From Clostridium zeae (GTDB lineage: Bacteria > Bacillota > Clostridia > Clostridiales > Clostridiaceae): a DNA stretch of 64,000 bases. Below are positions 1-8,254 of the stretch, piece by piece; the stretch's first letter is position 1; each line of letters opens with the position of its first letter. The stretch lies in NCBI RefSeq assembly GCF_017312485.1, contig NZ_BMBA01000002.1, forward strand, positions 734,635 to 798,634, read 5' to 3'. Below the pieces are notes generated by a model. The model was given only the letters and a program-made list of their open reading frames with translations. It had not been told where the DNA came from and ran no database searches. The translations under genes were made by a program, and so were the position numbers.

Positions 1-345
1 CATATTTTCATCAACATTATCCATTACATCAGGATTTCCAGCTTTACCTATACCTACAATCTTTCCATCCTTTATCCCTATGTCCGCCTTAAATATTCCT
101 GTATAATCCAATACTAAAGCATTAGTTATAACTAAATCCAGTACACCTTCTGCTCTTTTATCTAATGCTGACTGTCCCATACCATCCCTTAGAGTTTTGC
201 CTCCGCCAAACTTACACTCATCGCCATAAGTTGTATAATCCTTCTCTACTTCTATGATTATATCTGTATCAGCAAGTCTTACCCTGTCTCCAGTGGTTGG
301 TCCATACATATTAGCATAGTCTCTAGCCTTTATTCTAAAGCTCAT
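1..345 (-). CDS. ureC: Urease subunit alpha, N-terminal part (runs off window)
   Basis: This is the first 115 codons of the catalytic nickel subunit of urease, which hydrolyses urea to ammonia and carbamate in the cytoplasm. The reading frame begins [20 protein letters not shown], followed by RVRLADTDI and [20 protein letters not shown], which is the characteristic N-terminal block of UreC. The nickel ligands and the carbamylated lysine lie outside the window. The ATG starts 1 nt downstream of the ureB stop, so translation is probably coupled. Gene order ureA-ureB-ureC with separate gamma and beta subunits is the usual bacterial arrangement. The accessory genes (ureDEFG) would be expected further left. 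Confidence 0.95.
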   Translation of the reverse strand, partial: MSFRIKARDYANMYGPTTGDRVRLADTDIIIEVEKDYTTYGDECKFGGGKTLRDGMGQSALDKRAEGVLDLVITNALVLDYTGIFKADIGIKDGKIVGIGKAGNPDVMDNVDENM

Positions 346-346
346 A

Positions 347-715
347 TTACTTCACCCCTTTAAAAGAGCTTTCTCTTGCTCTATTCAAACTATCCTCTTT
401 ATTAGCTTCATCAGTAGCTCCAGAAGTCAATCCATTAAGTCCATATACCAGCTTCTTACCACCGATTTCAACTAATTGGATTTCTTTTTCTTCACCCGGT
501 TCAAAACGTACTGCAGTACCTGATGCTATATCAAGCCTCATACCAAAAGCTTCAGCTCTATCAAATTGAATACACTTATTCACCTCAAAGAAATGAAAAT
601 GTGAGCCTACCTGAACTGGTCTATCTCCAGTATTGGAAACAACTAAAGTCTTAGTTTTTCTTCCTTCGTTGCATATAATATCTCTATCTTTAACTATTAT
701 TTCACCTGGTTTCAT
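347..715 (-). CDS. ureB: Urease subunit beta
   Basis: The 122-residue product starts [10 protein letters not shown] and carries the family block [14 protein letters not shown], followed by [19 protein letters not shown], both typical of UreB. The beta subunit packs against UreC in the (alpha-beta-gamma)3 enzyme and carries no catalytic residue. It lies 8 nt after ureA and 1 nt before ureC, inside one minus-strand operon. The C-terminal tail after [13 protein letters not shown] is somewhat longer and more charged than the shortest family members, which is common. The ribosome binding site is AGGTAGGTG upstream of the ATG. Confidence 0.95.
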   Translation of the reverse strand: MKPGEIIVKDRDIICNEGRKTKTLVVSNTGDRPVQVGSHFHFFEVNKCIQFDRAEAFGMRLDIASGTAVRFEPGEEKEIQLVEIGGKKLVYGLNGLTSGATDEANKEDSLNRARESSFKGVK

Positions 716-723
716 TTTAACAC

Positions 724-1026
724 CTACCTTATTGGATTATGGACAGTGACTAGTTTTGTGCCGTCTGGAAAGGTTGCTTCTATTTGAACTTCATCAATCA
801 TTTCAGCTATTCCCTCCATCACATCCTCTTCCTTTAATATCTTTGTTCCAAGGTTCATAAGCTCTGTTACAGTTTTCCCATCTCTCGCTGCTTCCATAAG
901 CTCAGAACATATAAGAGCAACTGCTTCAGGATAATTAAGCTTTAAGCCTCTATCCTTACGTTTTCTTGCAAGCTCTCCTGCATAGTGAAGCATTAGCTTT
1001 TCCATCTCTCTAGGAGTAAAATACAT
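724..1026 (-). CDS. ureA: Urease subunit gamma
   Basis: The 100-residue product is the full normal length of UreA. It has the family motifs [18 protein letters not shown]-like N-terminus (here [19 protein letters not shown]), [10 protein letters not shown], and the C-terminal [20 protein letters not shown]. It is the first gene of the urease operon. A GGGAAGGTG ribosome binding site precedes the ATG. A promoter lies about 115-140 bp upstream, and the leader between contains an intrinsic-terminator-like hairpin (separate entries). Confidence 0.96.
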   Translation of the reverse strand: MYFTPREMEKLMLHYAGELARKRKDRGLKLNYPEAVALICSELMEAARDGKTVTELMNLGTKILKEEDVMEGIAEMIDEVQIEATFPDGTKLVTVHNPIR

Positions 1027-1050
1027 AAAAACACCTTCCCTTTCGAAATA

Positions 1051-1082
1051 ATAAAAAAAGGCATCTCTATTAAGAGATACCT
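1051..1082 (-). terminator. Intrinsic terminator in the ureA leader / after the kinase gene
   Basis: On the minus strand a 9-bp stem (GGTATCTCT / AGAGATGCC, one G-U pair) with a 4-nt loop is followed by seven T residues and ATTATT. It lies after the stop of the kinase gene at 1207 and so may simply end that transcript. However, it also lies downstream of the best ureA promoter (1141-1169), so any urease transcript from that promoter must read through it. Confidence 0.85.
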
Positions 1083-1140
1083 CATTGTATCAATATTCTA
1101 TATTTGTTTTGTTTATGTGGAATATTTTTCTTATGGCAAT

Positions 1141-1169
1141 ATTATACCCTCACTACTAAATTACTACAA
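1141..1169 (-). promoter_or_regulatory. Probable sigma-A promoter of the urease operon
   Basis: Read on the minus strand: TTGTAG (1164-1169), a 17-nt spacer, then a perfect TATAAT (1141-1146). Transcription would start near 1134, leaving a leader of roughly 110 nt before the ureA ATG. Hexamers and spacing are seen directly; activity is inferred. Confidence 0.6.
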
Positions 1170-1206
1170 TTATTTTTTTACTTAGCATATCTTCATTTCC
1201 GGATAT

Positions 1207-3066
1207 TTATGTATATATATCTGAGAATTCAATTTTTATCTTTTCTACGTTAGACAGACTACCTTCTATACTTGCTTTTTGCTTTTTTTCAACCTGCTTT
1301 ATAGGAAGTTCAATTATGAATTCGCTGCCTTTTCCAAGTTCACTTTTTACAGATATTCTGCCCTCATGGAGTTCAACTAGAGATTTCACTAATGACAAGC
1401 CAATTCCGCTACCTTCTGCTCTTCTTCTTAGTGTACTGTCTACCTGCACAAATCTATCAAATATTTTATCCTGCATCTCTTTTGGAATACCTATACCGTT
1501 ATCCTTTACTGAAACCACTATACAATCATCTTTATCATAAATATTAATCATTATAAAGCCTCCAGCTTCTGTAAACTTAATTGAATTAGATAACAGATTG
1601 AGTAATATTCTTTCAATCTTATCATGATCAAAGGCCATATACTTTTCTTCTACCTCTGTATCAAATATAATTTCTATATTTTTCAGATTTGTATATTCAA
1701 CAATGGACATTGAAATATCTTCAATAACTCTTATAATGTCGTCATTTGATAAATCTAAAGTGAGATTTTCTACTTCAATCTTATTTATATCAATAAAATT
1801 ATTTATTAATCTAAGAAGCCTAAAGCTGTTTTGTTTTAATATTTTTAGATATTTCTTAAAGGCATCGTTTTCTATAACTTGTATTTCCATTAATTGAACA
1901 CAACCAAGAATAATATTTAAAGGTGTTTTAAGCTCATGTGACATAGTAGCCATAAAGTTCGCCTTTAAATTACTGTATTCCTCTACCTCATTAATTTTTT
2001 GATTATAGCCTTCTGTGATTTGATTAAAGGCATCTACAACCTCTTCATATTCATCTACCCTATTACTATCAACCTTGTAATTTTTATCTTTGTAAAGAGC
2101 CTTATTGGTTGCATCCTTTATCTTGTTGATTGAGTATATATGCTGTCTTCCAATAAGAAAAGCTATTATAAACGAAACAATATATACTAGTATTAATGCC
2201 ATTAAGTCATTCTTTACTCGTTTTATCTCACTCCCTGTTATCTCCGATATAGGTGATGTTGCATAACAACTCCAGCCAATATCTTTAATCGGATAATCTA
2301 CCCCCACTTGCTTTGTGCCATCTAAGTCTGATATTTTATAACTATATCTAGAAACCTCTCCCTTAAGTGCCTTCCATGCATTGGAGTTTTGTGGAATCAT
2401 TCTTTGTTCATAGGATAACCACTTGCTGTCATTTGCATAAACAATTCTGCCATTCTTATCTATCAATCCATATTTACTTGACTTTCCTGTTCTTGTTGCA
2501 GGCAGTACACTATCTAATCTTTTTATATCAATATTGCTTATAATAATTCCTTGTAATTCACCGTTAACTCTTATAGCTCTTGCCACTGGAATTATTAAAT
2601 CATATCCATTTGATGCATATCTTAAATCTCCAATTACTTTATCTTTTCCTTGCATTATAGCTTGTACATAATCTCTATCTGATATATTTTTCCCTCTAAC
2701 CCCAGCACTTGTACTTGTTACAACATCACCATTTGGTTTTAGCCAGGTATAGCTAAATATACCGTTATCATAAGGAAGCACAGCATTCATAAATTGTTCT
2801 ACATCACTCTGTGTCCACTCTTTGTTTAAAGCCATGGAAAGTCCAATTGAGTATTGATTTGTCCATACCTTAGTAATATAGTTTGTAAATGAGCTACTTA
2901 TGGCTTCGCAATAGTCTTGACTTGAATTCAATTCTTGATTAATACTTGAAGTAAAATTACTTTTTATTTCATATACTACTAGGAAGGTTAATGGTATAAG
3001 TGTAATAAAAATTAATATAAATAATTTTCTTCTCATACCAATAAGTCTATGTTTACGCTTTTTCAT
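1207..3066 (-). CDS. Membrane sensor histidine kinase with extracytoplasmic Cache domain
   Basis: The product has a transmembrane segment near residues 12-35 (FILIFITLIPLTFLVVYEI), an extracytoplasmic region of about 240 residues resembling a double Cache ligand-binding domain (FSYTWLKPNGDVVTSTSAG, SDRDYVQAIMQG), a second membrane segment (LMALILVYIVSFIIAFLI), a linker, then HisKA with the phospho-acceptor in SHELKTP, and a HATPase_c domain with N box NLLSNSIKFTE, DNGIGIP and GSGIGLSLV. It autophosphorylates on the histidine in response to an unknown ligand. No response regulator is adjacent, so it is an orphan kinase. The chosen ATG follows AAAGGAG by 7 nt; a GTG six codons earlier overlaps that site and is less likely. 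Confidence 0.9.
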   Translation of the reverse strand: MKKRKHRLIGMRRKLFILIFITLIPLTFLVVYEIKSNFTSSINQELNSSQDYCEAISSSFTNYITKVWTNQYSIGLSMALNKEWTQSDVEQFMNAVLPYDNGIFSYTWLKPNGDVVTSTSAGVRGKNISDRDYVQAIMQGKDKVIGDLRYASNGYDLIIPVARAIRVNGELQGIIISNIDIKRLDSVLPATRTGKSSKYGLIDKNGRIVYANDSKWLSYEQRMIPQNSNAWKALKGEVSRYSYKISDLDGTKQVGVDYPIKDIGWSCYATSPISEITGSEIKRVKNDLMALILVYIVSFIIAFLIGRQHIYSINKIKDATNKALYKDKNYKVDSNRVDEYEEVVDAFNQITEGYNQKINEVEEYSNLKANFMATMSHELKTPLNIILGCVQLMEIQVIENDAFKKYLKILKQNSFRLLRLINNFIDINKIEVENLTLDLSNDDIIRVIEDISMSIVEYTNLKNIEIIFDTEVEEKYMAFDHDKIERILLNLLSNSIKFTEAGGFIMINIYDKDDCIVVSVKDNGIGIPKEMQDKIFDRFVQVDSTLRRRAEGSGIGLSLVKSLVELHEGRISVKSELGKGSEFIIELPIKQVEKKQKASIEGSLSNVEKIKIEFSDIYT

Positions 3067-3240
3067 AATCTGACTCCTTTTCACCTTTTAATCCATTAGA
3101 AAAGCCCAGCCTTAATTTTATAGCATTGTTGTCTTTTTAAGCCTCCATAACCTAAATTATATTTTCATTTTACATAATTAGCAATATTATTGTATAATTG
3201 TAAATATTTTTCACACAAAAAAATGTAATATGACAGAAAG

Positions 3241-3321
3241 ACCTTAGAAAAAAAGTATGGTGGAGATTTAAAGAACTTATTTAAAGATGAAGCCTCATTA
3301 GATAGCTTTTTAAAAAGTTAA
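3241..3321 (+). pseudogene. Possible C-terminal gene remnant
   Basis: A 26-codon open stretch (KKYGGDLKNLFKDEASLDSF) ends at TAA 3319-3321 and reads like protein rather than noise. It has no start in frame; an ATG at 3230 is in a different frame, so a frameshift would be needed to join them. There is no good ribosome binding site. I do not recognise the parent protein. Confidence 0.3.
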
Positions 3322-3461
3322 GTGAGATTATCTAAGAAAAATAACAAACTCCCTTTATGTACAAAATAATCTATATGATTTATAATAAAATCAATTTACA
3401 TTCGAAGTATAGACTAACTGTTGATTAAGCATTTATATACTATATGAAAGGATTGATAAAA

Positions 3462-3719
3462 ATGGCTGAAGTAACAATGTGTCAAAGCTGTGGTTTACCA
3501 TTTAACGAAGAACATAAACATTTTATAGCAATAGAACCAAACGGTAATAAAAGCATCTACTGCACCAATTGTTATAAAGACGGAAAATTTATAGACCCAA
3601 ATATATCAATGAAAGAAATGATTGATCTAATTGTGCCTATTTTGGGAAAAGCAATAGGCGAAGAAGAAGCAAGAAAAGAAATGACAAATTTATTACCAAC
3701 TCTTAAACGTTGGAAATAA
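3462..3719 (+). CDS. Zinc-ribbon domain protein
   Basis: The 85-residue product has an N-terminal zinc ribbon: CQSCGLPF about residue 8, then YCTNCYKDGKF about residue 32, giving four cysteines, followed by a helical tail (SMKEMIDLIVPILGKAIGEEEA). This matches the short 'putative zinc ribbon' proteins that often accompany or follow a regulatory domain in clostridia. The ATG at 3462 follows AAAGGA by about 9 nt; an earlier ATG at 3444 contains that site and is disfavoured. It stands alone. A role in nucleic acid or protein binding is inference. Confidence 0.75.
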   Translation: MAEVTMCQSCGLPFNEEHKHFIAIEPNGNKSIYCTNCYKDGKFIDPNISMKEMIDLIVPILGKAIGEEEARKEMTNLLPTLKRWK

Positions 3720-3767
3720 GCATACTCTGCATAAAACTTAATACACAATATTTATATATAAAAACAG

Positions 3768-3798
3768 AAGAAGCCTGATCATTAAAGGCTTCTTTTAA
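3768..3798. terminator. Bidirectional intrinsic terminator
   Basis: AAGAAGCC and GGCTTCTT form a stem around an 11-nt loop, with TTTT on the plus side and a run of A (T on the minus strand) on the other. It sits between the convergent zinc-ribbon gene and the hypothetical gene at 3844. Confidence 0.75.
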
Positions 3799-3843
3799 TA
3801 TTGCTATTATACTTAAATTTTATTATAAATTTTTAAAGAAATA

Positions 3844-4113
3844 TTATTTCTCGTCTTCTAACTGTTCAACTATGAATCTATCAAACTCGATATCTTCAAT
3901 GAAGTTATCTTCATTAAAGGTAGTCTTTCTTCTTCTATTGTACTCTCTTGTGTTAGTGTCTAACCAATAAGGCTTTGAAATATCAAACTTGTCACAAAGT
4001 TCATTTATACATTCTTTTACAGCTACTTCAAAGTTATCTTCATTATCAGATGTAGCCACATCATCCATAATTATTTTATTATTTTTAATCACTTTTCCCC
4101 ATATTCTTATCAT
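3844..4113 (-). CDS. Hypothetical protein
   Basis: The 89-residue product begins MIRIWGKVIKNNKIIMDDV and is acidic, without membrane segments. Its middle (ECINELCDKFDISKPYWLDT) and tail (RRRKTTFNEDNFIEDIEFDR) look like a small conserved clostridial cytoplasmic protein, but I cannot assign a family. The ATG at 4113 lies 9 nt after GGAGG; the upstream ATG at 4137 lacks a site. Single-gene unit ended by the hairpin at 3768-3798. Confidence 0.7.
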   Translation of the reverse strand: MIRIWGKVIKNNKIIMDDVATSDNEDNFEVAVKECINELCDKFDISKPYWLDTNTREYNRRRKTTFNEDNFIEDIEFDRFIVEQLEDEK

Positions 4114-4583
4114 AACACCTGTCCTCCAACTATTCATCAGTACTGCTATATTATAAAGTGTACGTTATCATTTTAATAATATATTTCATTTTGTTCTTTA
4201 ATTTAGAATATCAATTTACCCCTGTCTTAAGATCCTTCGGCATAACCTTTCAAACAAGTACAAATTAATTTTTCTAATGCAATCATATACTAAGTTTTTC
4301 TTAGGATTATACTCTAATATATTAATATTATCAATACGGTAAAATTGATAATACTTTCCTTCCACTTCCATATCTAAATTTTTACCAACACCATTTTACT
4401 TTTTAGTAATCGAAGAAGTTTAAATAATTTTATATAAATTATCTTATAATCCATTCTTTCACTTACAATTTTTTATTCAAAGTCTAATAACTAAATTATT
4501 CCACATTACTGTACAATTCCTTTCAAGTTAAAAAATTCCCTACCGATAATAGAAACACAACTATACGATTAGGGGGAATACAG
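4114..4583. other. Intergenic region upstream of the chemoreceptor
   Basis: About 470 nt of AT-rich DNA between divergent genes. I see no open frame with a ribosome binding site and no recognisable riboswitch. The only local structure is a short inverted repeat CTAAG/CTTAG near 4291-4303. AGGGGGAA just before 4584 is the chemoreceptor ribosome binding site. Confidence 0.5.
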
Positions 4584-6347
4584 ATGAGAAAAAAGTCAGG
4601 AAAGAAAACTAAAGGCTTAGCTATAAAGACAAAGCTTACTTTAGTAATGGTCTTATTATTAAGTATACCTGTACTGGCATTAGGGATAGCCAGTTATTAC
4701 GTAGCAAGAATACAGCTTGAAAACAGTGGAAAAGTTATATTAAAAAACAGTGTAGAAATGACATTACAAATAATTGATCAAAATCAGAAACTTGTGGATG
4801 AAGGTAAGTTAACTCTTGATGAAGCTCAAGAAAAAGTTAGAGAATATATGCTTAGTAAAAAACAATCAGATGGCACACGCTCTATTAATAAAAATTTAAG
4901 TTTAGGACAAAGTGGTTACTTACTTGCTTATACACAAGATGGGGTTGAAGCAGTCCATCCTACTTTGGAAGGTAAAAATGTATTAGAATCAAAAGATAAG
5001 AAAAATGGTTCCCTATTTGTTAAGGACCAAATTAAAATAGCTAATGCTGGTGGAGGATATTTAACCTATTGGTGGACACTTCCTAACTCAGATAAAGTTG
5101 CAAATAAAATAACTTATCAAAAAACCGATACTCATTGGGGATGGGTAGTATGTGCAGGAACTTACATGAATGATTTTAATAGTGGTTCGAATAATATTCT
5201 TATTACTACTCTTATAGTGTTATTAGTAGTGCTTATTTTAGGTTCTGCGGTAATTATTCTGTTTGCCAAACACATATCTAATCCTATTAAACAGATTAGT
5301 AACGCTGTAGATGTGGTAGCTTCAGGTGATTTAAGCATTGAAAAAGTGGAAATAAAAAGTAAAGATGAAATTGGCAATCTAAACGATTCCTTCAACATTA
5401 TGGTTAAGAATATTAATGAATTTATTGGTTCAGTAAAAGATTCTGTTAATGTTGTTTTTGACTCTTCTAAATTATTAGATGATATTGTTTATGAAAATAC
5501 AGCTTCAATAACCGAAGTTGCATCATCCGTTGATGAAATTGCTAAAGGCTCAAATCAACAGGCCAGAGAAACTGAAAATGGAGTTACTAAAATAAAAAAT
5601 TTATCAGACAAAATTGATTTAGTGACAAAGCTTACTATAGAAACCAACGAGGTTGCCGTTGAAACTGCTAACATAAGCAATAAAGGACTACAAGCAATTG
5701 AATTACTTTCTAAAAAATCAGATGAAAACAACCAAGCTACTGAAAAGACAAGTGACATAATTATGGAAGTTGATAGAACTTCTGTAGAAATCGGATCTAT
5801 TACTGAAGCCATAAGCCAAATTTCAGAGCAAACAAATCTATTATCTTTAAATGCTGCCATAGAAGCTGCAAGAGCTGGCGAGCAAGGAAAAGGCTTTGCT
5901 GTAGTTGCTGAAGAAGTTAGAAAGTTAGCTTCACAATCTTCAATATCCGCTGCAAAAGTTAAAGAATTAATTCTTGGAATACAAGATAAATCAAAGGCTG
6001 CCGTAAAAGCTATGGAAAATGGAAAGATAATAGCAAAAGAACAAACTAACTCTGTTATAGAGGCTAAAGATATCTTTATTGAAATACTACATTCTATAGA
6101 AAAGATTACAAACGACATGAAGAATTTAAAAACTTACAGTATTGAGATGGATAAAGAAAAAAATGAAATAGTTGAAGTTTTAGAAGTTCTTTCAGCCTCA
6201 ACAGAAGAGAATTCTGCTGCAACTGAGCAAATTTCAGCTACAACTGAACAGCAATTAGCAAATGTAAACCAAATAGCTCAGTATACCCAAGACTTAAATA
6301 AATTAGCTGAGAAACTTAGACAATCAGTTAATACCTTTAAAATTTAA
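4584..6347 (+). CDS. Methyl-accepting chemotaxis protein (single Cache)
   Basis: The 587-residue product is a membrane chemoreceptor that signals to CheA. It has a first membrane segment about residues 15-37, a periplasm-facing sCache-like domain about 40-200 (GYLLAYTQDGVEAVHPTLEG, then TYQKTDTHWGWVVCAGTYM), a second membrane segment about 205-228, HAMP (PIKQISNAVDVVASGDLS), and the cytoplasmic signalling hairpin with the highly conserved tip SEQTNLLSLNAAIEAARAGE and GKGFAVVAEEVRKLA. A methylation helix with paired Glu/Gln follows (SASTEENSAATEQISATTEQ). It starts at ATG behind AGGGGGAATACAG and forms a single-gene unit with its own terminator. Confidence 0.95.
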   Translation: MRKKSGKKTKGLAIKTKLTLVMVLLLSIPVLALGIASYYVARIQLENSGKVILKNSVEMTLQIIDQNQKLVDEGKLTLDEAQEKVREYMLSKKQSDGTRSINKNLSLGQSGYLLAYTQDGVEAVHPTLEGKNVLESKDKKNGSLFVKDQIKIANAGGGYLTYWWTLPNSDKVANKITYQKTDTHWGWVVCAGTYMNDFNSGSNNILITTLIVLLVVLILGSAVIILFAKHISNPIKQISNAVDVVASGDLSIEKVEIKSKDEIGNLNDSFNIMVKNINEFIGSVKDSVNVVFDSSKLLDDIVYENTASITEVASSVDEIAKGSNQQARETENGVTKIKNLSDKIDLVTKLTIETNEVAVETANISNKGLQAIELLSKKSDENNQATEKTSDIIMEVDRTSVEIGSITEAISQISEQTNLLSLNAAIEAARAGEQGKGFAVVAEEVRKLASQSSISAAKVKELILGIQDKSKAAVKAMENGKIIAKEQTNSVIEAKDIFIEILHSIEKITNDMKNLKTYSIEMDKEKNEIVEVLEVLSASTEENSAATEQISATTEQQLANVNQIAQYTQDLNKLAEKLRQSVNTFKI

Positions 6348-6354
6348 AGTAAAG

Positions 6355-6389
6355 AAGCATTTTCTTCATCAGAGGAAAATGCTTTTTTT
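6355..6389 (+). terminator. Intrinsic terminator of the chemoreceptor gene
   Basis: AAGCATTTTC and GAAAATGCTT form a 10-bp stem with a 10-nt loop, followed directly by TTTTT. It begins 8 nt after the stop codon. Confidence 0.9.
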
Positions 6390-6552
6390 AACTCAAATTT
6401 TAAAATTATTAATATAGTTATATTTCAACTAATCTATAATAACAATTTTATAACAAATAGAGTTAATCTTTGCGAATTATATGTTGATTGATATATAAAA
6501 AAACAAATTTACTAATTTCAATAAGTATATTATAATAAATAAAGATTAAGGT

Positions 6553-6611
6553 ATTATCAAAAAGCATTGCAAAATCGTTACATTAATAACAAAATAATAA
6601 CTTTTGATAAT
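6553..6611 (+). promoter_or_regulatory. Inverted repeat in the brnQ leader
   Basis: ATTATCAAAA (6553-6562) and TTTTGATAAT (6602-6611) are perfect 10-bp complementary arms about 39 nt apart, ending 28 nt before the brnQ start. The element could be an operator pair or an RNA stem. There is no T-box specifier or antiterminator sequence and no T-run. Confidence 0.35.
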
Positions 6612-6638
6612 ATTAAATATTTAAAAGGAGGACAACAT

Positions 6639-7997
6639 ATGAAAAAGAAGCTAAGTTTCAATCAAAACTTGCTGATAGGCTCATTATTATTCGGACTATT
6701 CTTTGGTGCTGGTAACTTAATATTCCCAGTTCAAATGGGACAACAAGCTGGAAATCATGCTTTTACTGCTACTATTGGATTTTTAATAACTGGTGTAGGA
6801 CTACCTATTCTTGGTATCATTGCTTCAGCTCTTTCAAAAAGCGAAAGCTTGTTTGATATGGCAAGACCAGTTAGTTCAAAATATTCAACAATATTTACAT
6901 GTTTATTGTACTTAACAATCGGTCCATTATTTGCAATTCCTCGTACTGCTACAGTGGCATTTGAGGTAGGAATCCATCCATTTATTTCTGATGAATATTT
7001 AAAACTAGGACTTATTATTTTCTCATTTATATTTTTTGCAGTCACTATTTATTTTTCATTAAAACCAGGTCAGATTTTAGATTGGGTAGGTAGATACCTT
7101 ACTCCTATTTTCTTGGTATTATTATCGGTTTTATTAATAGCTACCTTCATGAATCCTATGGGACATGCAAGTGACTTTGTAGCTCAAGGCAATTACGTAG
7201 CTCAGCCATTATTTACTGGTTTATTAGATGGATACAACACAATGGACGCCTTGGCTTCAGTAGCCTTTTCTATAATTATTATTTCTAATATTCAAAAACT
7301 AGGTGTTAAAGATTCTAATTCAATTGCTGTTGAAACCAGTAAGTCAGGCTTAGTTAGTGTTGCTGGTATGGCTATCATATACGCTTCCTTAGCTTATATG
7401 GGTGCTACAAGTTTAGGTAGTGTAAGTCGTGCAGATAACGGCGGTGCTATACTATCAATGGTTAGCAATCATTATTTTGGTGTTGTTGGGCAAGTATTAT
7501 TAGCTGCTATTGTAGGAGTTGCCTGTGTAAAGACAGCTATTGGTTTAATAACCTCATGTGCTGAAATGTTTAGTGAGATGTTCCCAAAAACAGTTTCTTA
7601 TAAGAAATACGCTATTGCTTTTACACTTTTCTCATTTGTAATTGCTAACTTTGGGTTGAGTAATCTTATAAAATTCTCTATCCCAGTGTTAATGTTCCTT
7701 TATCCATTAGTAATCACTTTAATTTTGTTATCTCTATTAGCTCCATTCATCAATAAGCAAAGTGATATATACAAATGGACCACTGGATTAACAGTTGTTG
7801 CAGCCTTCTTTGATCTTCTAAAAGCACTTCCACAGCCTCTTGCTGGAAATGCTGTAATTACTCAGCTTGTTAGCTTTGCTGCTTCTCATCTACCAGGATA
7901 TAATTACGGATTTGGCTGGGTTATACCTGCACTTTGCGGATTTATCATTGGTTTAATTGTCTGGTGTGTTCGTGGAAAGAAAGTAAGTGCTGCATAA
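6639..7997 (+). CDS. brnQ: Branched-chain amino acid:cation symporter BrnQ
   Basis: The 452-residue, very hydrophobic product with about 12 membrane segments belongs to the LIVCS family of leucine/isoleucine/valine carriers. Family signatures are the N-terminal GSLLFGLFFGAGNLIFPVQM and the region GPLFAIPRTATVAFEVGI, followed by NIQKLGVKDSNS. It imports branched-chain amino acids with Na+ or H+ across the cytoplasmic membrane. The ATG at 6639 follows AAAGGAGGACAACAT; a longer open frame upstream overlaps the leader repeat and lacks a site. It is a single-gene unit. Confidence 0.93.
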   Translation: MKKKLSFNQNLLIGSLLFGLFFGAGNLIFPVQMGQQAGNHAFTATIGFLITGVGLPILGIIASALSKSESLFDMARPVSSKYSTIFTCLLYLTIGPLFAIPRTATVAFEVGIHPFISDEYLKLGLIIFSFIFFAVTIYFSLKPGQILDWVGRYLTPIFLVLLSVLLIATFMNPMGHASDFVAQGNYVAQPLFTGLLDGYNTMDALASVAFSIIIISNIQKLGVKDSNSIAVETSKSGLVSVAGMAIIYASLAYMGATSLGSVSRADNGGAILSMVSNHYFGVVGQVLLAAIVGVACVKTAIGLITSCAEMFSEMFPKTVSYKKYAIAFTLFSFVIANFGLSNLIKFSIPVLMFLYPLVITLILLSLLAPFINKQSDIYKWTTGLTVVAAFFDLLKALPQPLAGNAVITQLVSFAASHLPGYNYGFGWVIPALCGFIIGLIVWCVRGKKVSAA

Positions 7998-8011
7998 AGA
8001 AACTGTATAAA

Positions 8012-8105
8012 GATGAACCACTTCAATCCGAAATCTATCTTCAAAACTCCTCTGGGTTCTGAGAGGAGAATTTGAAAATATAAGTTTAATTATGAAGTGG
8101 TTCAT
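8012..8105. repeat. Dispersed hairpin element, family 2 (copy 1)
   Basis: Outer arms ATGAACCACTTC and GAAGTGGTTCAT are a perfect 12-bp inverted repeat; inside sits a second hairpin CTCCTCT/AGAGGAG. Related arms and interior hairpins occur at 18189, 21784, 37643 and 39827. It follows the brnQ stop and may also act as its terminator. Confidence 0.6.
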
Positions 8106-8117
8106 ATATAGATAATT

Positions 8118-8204
8118 ATCACTTCCATAGAATTTTAACTGCTTTTTAGATTTTCTGCACAGGAGCTTCTAAACACAGATAACTTTTATGGAAGTGATTT
8201 TTTA
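8118..8204 (+). terminator. Long-looped terminator-like inverted repeat
   Basis: ATCACTTCCATA (8118-8129) and TATGGAAGTGAT (8187-8198) form a perfect 12-bp stem followed by a T-run. The 57-nt loop contains a smaller stem (TTTTTAGA/TCTAAA). The loop is longer than in an ordinary terminator. Confidence 0.5.
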
Positions 8205-8210
8205 AATTTT

Positions 8211-8240
8211 GGTGCTGTTAAAGCACCGTGTTGAAATTAA
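8211..8240 (-). repeat. Solo end of the family 1 MITE-like element
   Basis: GGTGCTGTTAAAGCACCGTG followed by TTGAAATTAA matches the terminal repeat seen complete at 23266-23305, in opposite orientation. No partner end is visible nearby. Confidence 0.5.
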
Positions 8241-8254
8241 ACATATCTTTAATT

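Noticed and set aside
5555-6118. 187-codon open frame antisense to the chemoreceptor gene
   Set aside because: It mirrors the conserved signalling domain on the other strand, has no ribosome binding site and an amino-acid composition typical of antisense frames (Ser/Leu/Ile-rich).
6390-6638. T-box riboswitch for branched-chain amino acids upstream of brnQ
   Set aside because: No TGGNACCGCG-type T-box sequence, no specifier stem and no terminator/antiterminator pair were found.
8118-8204. Structured regulatory RNA after brnQ
   Set aside because: The 12-bp closing stem followed by T-run is enough to explain it as a terminator-like repeat; no independent promoter or known RNA motif was seen.
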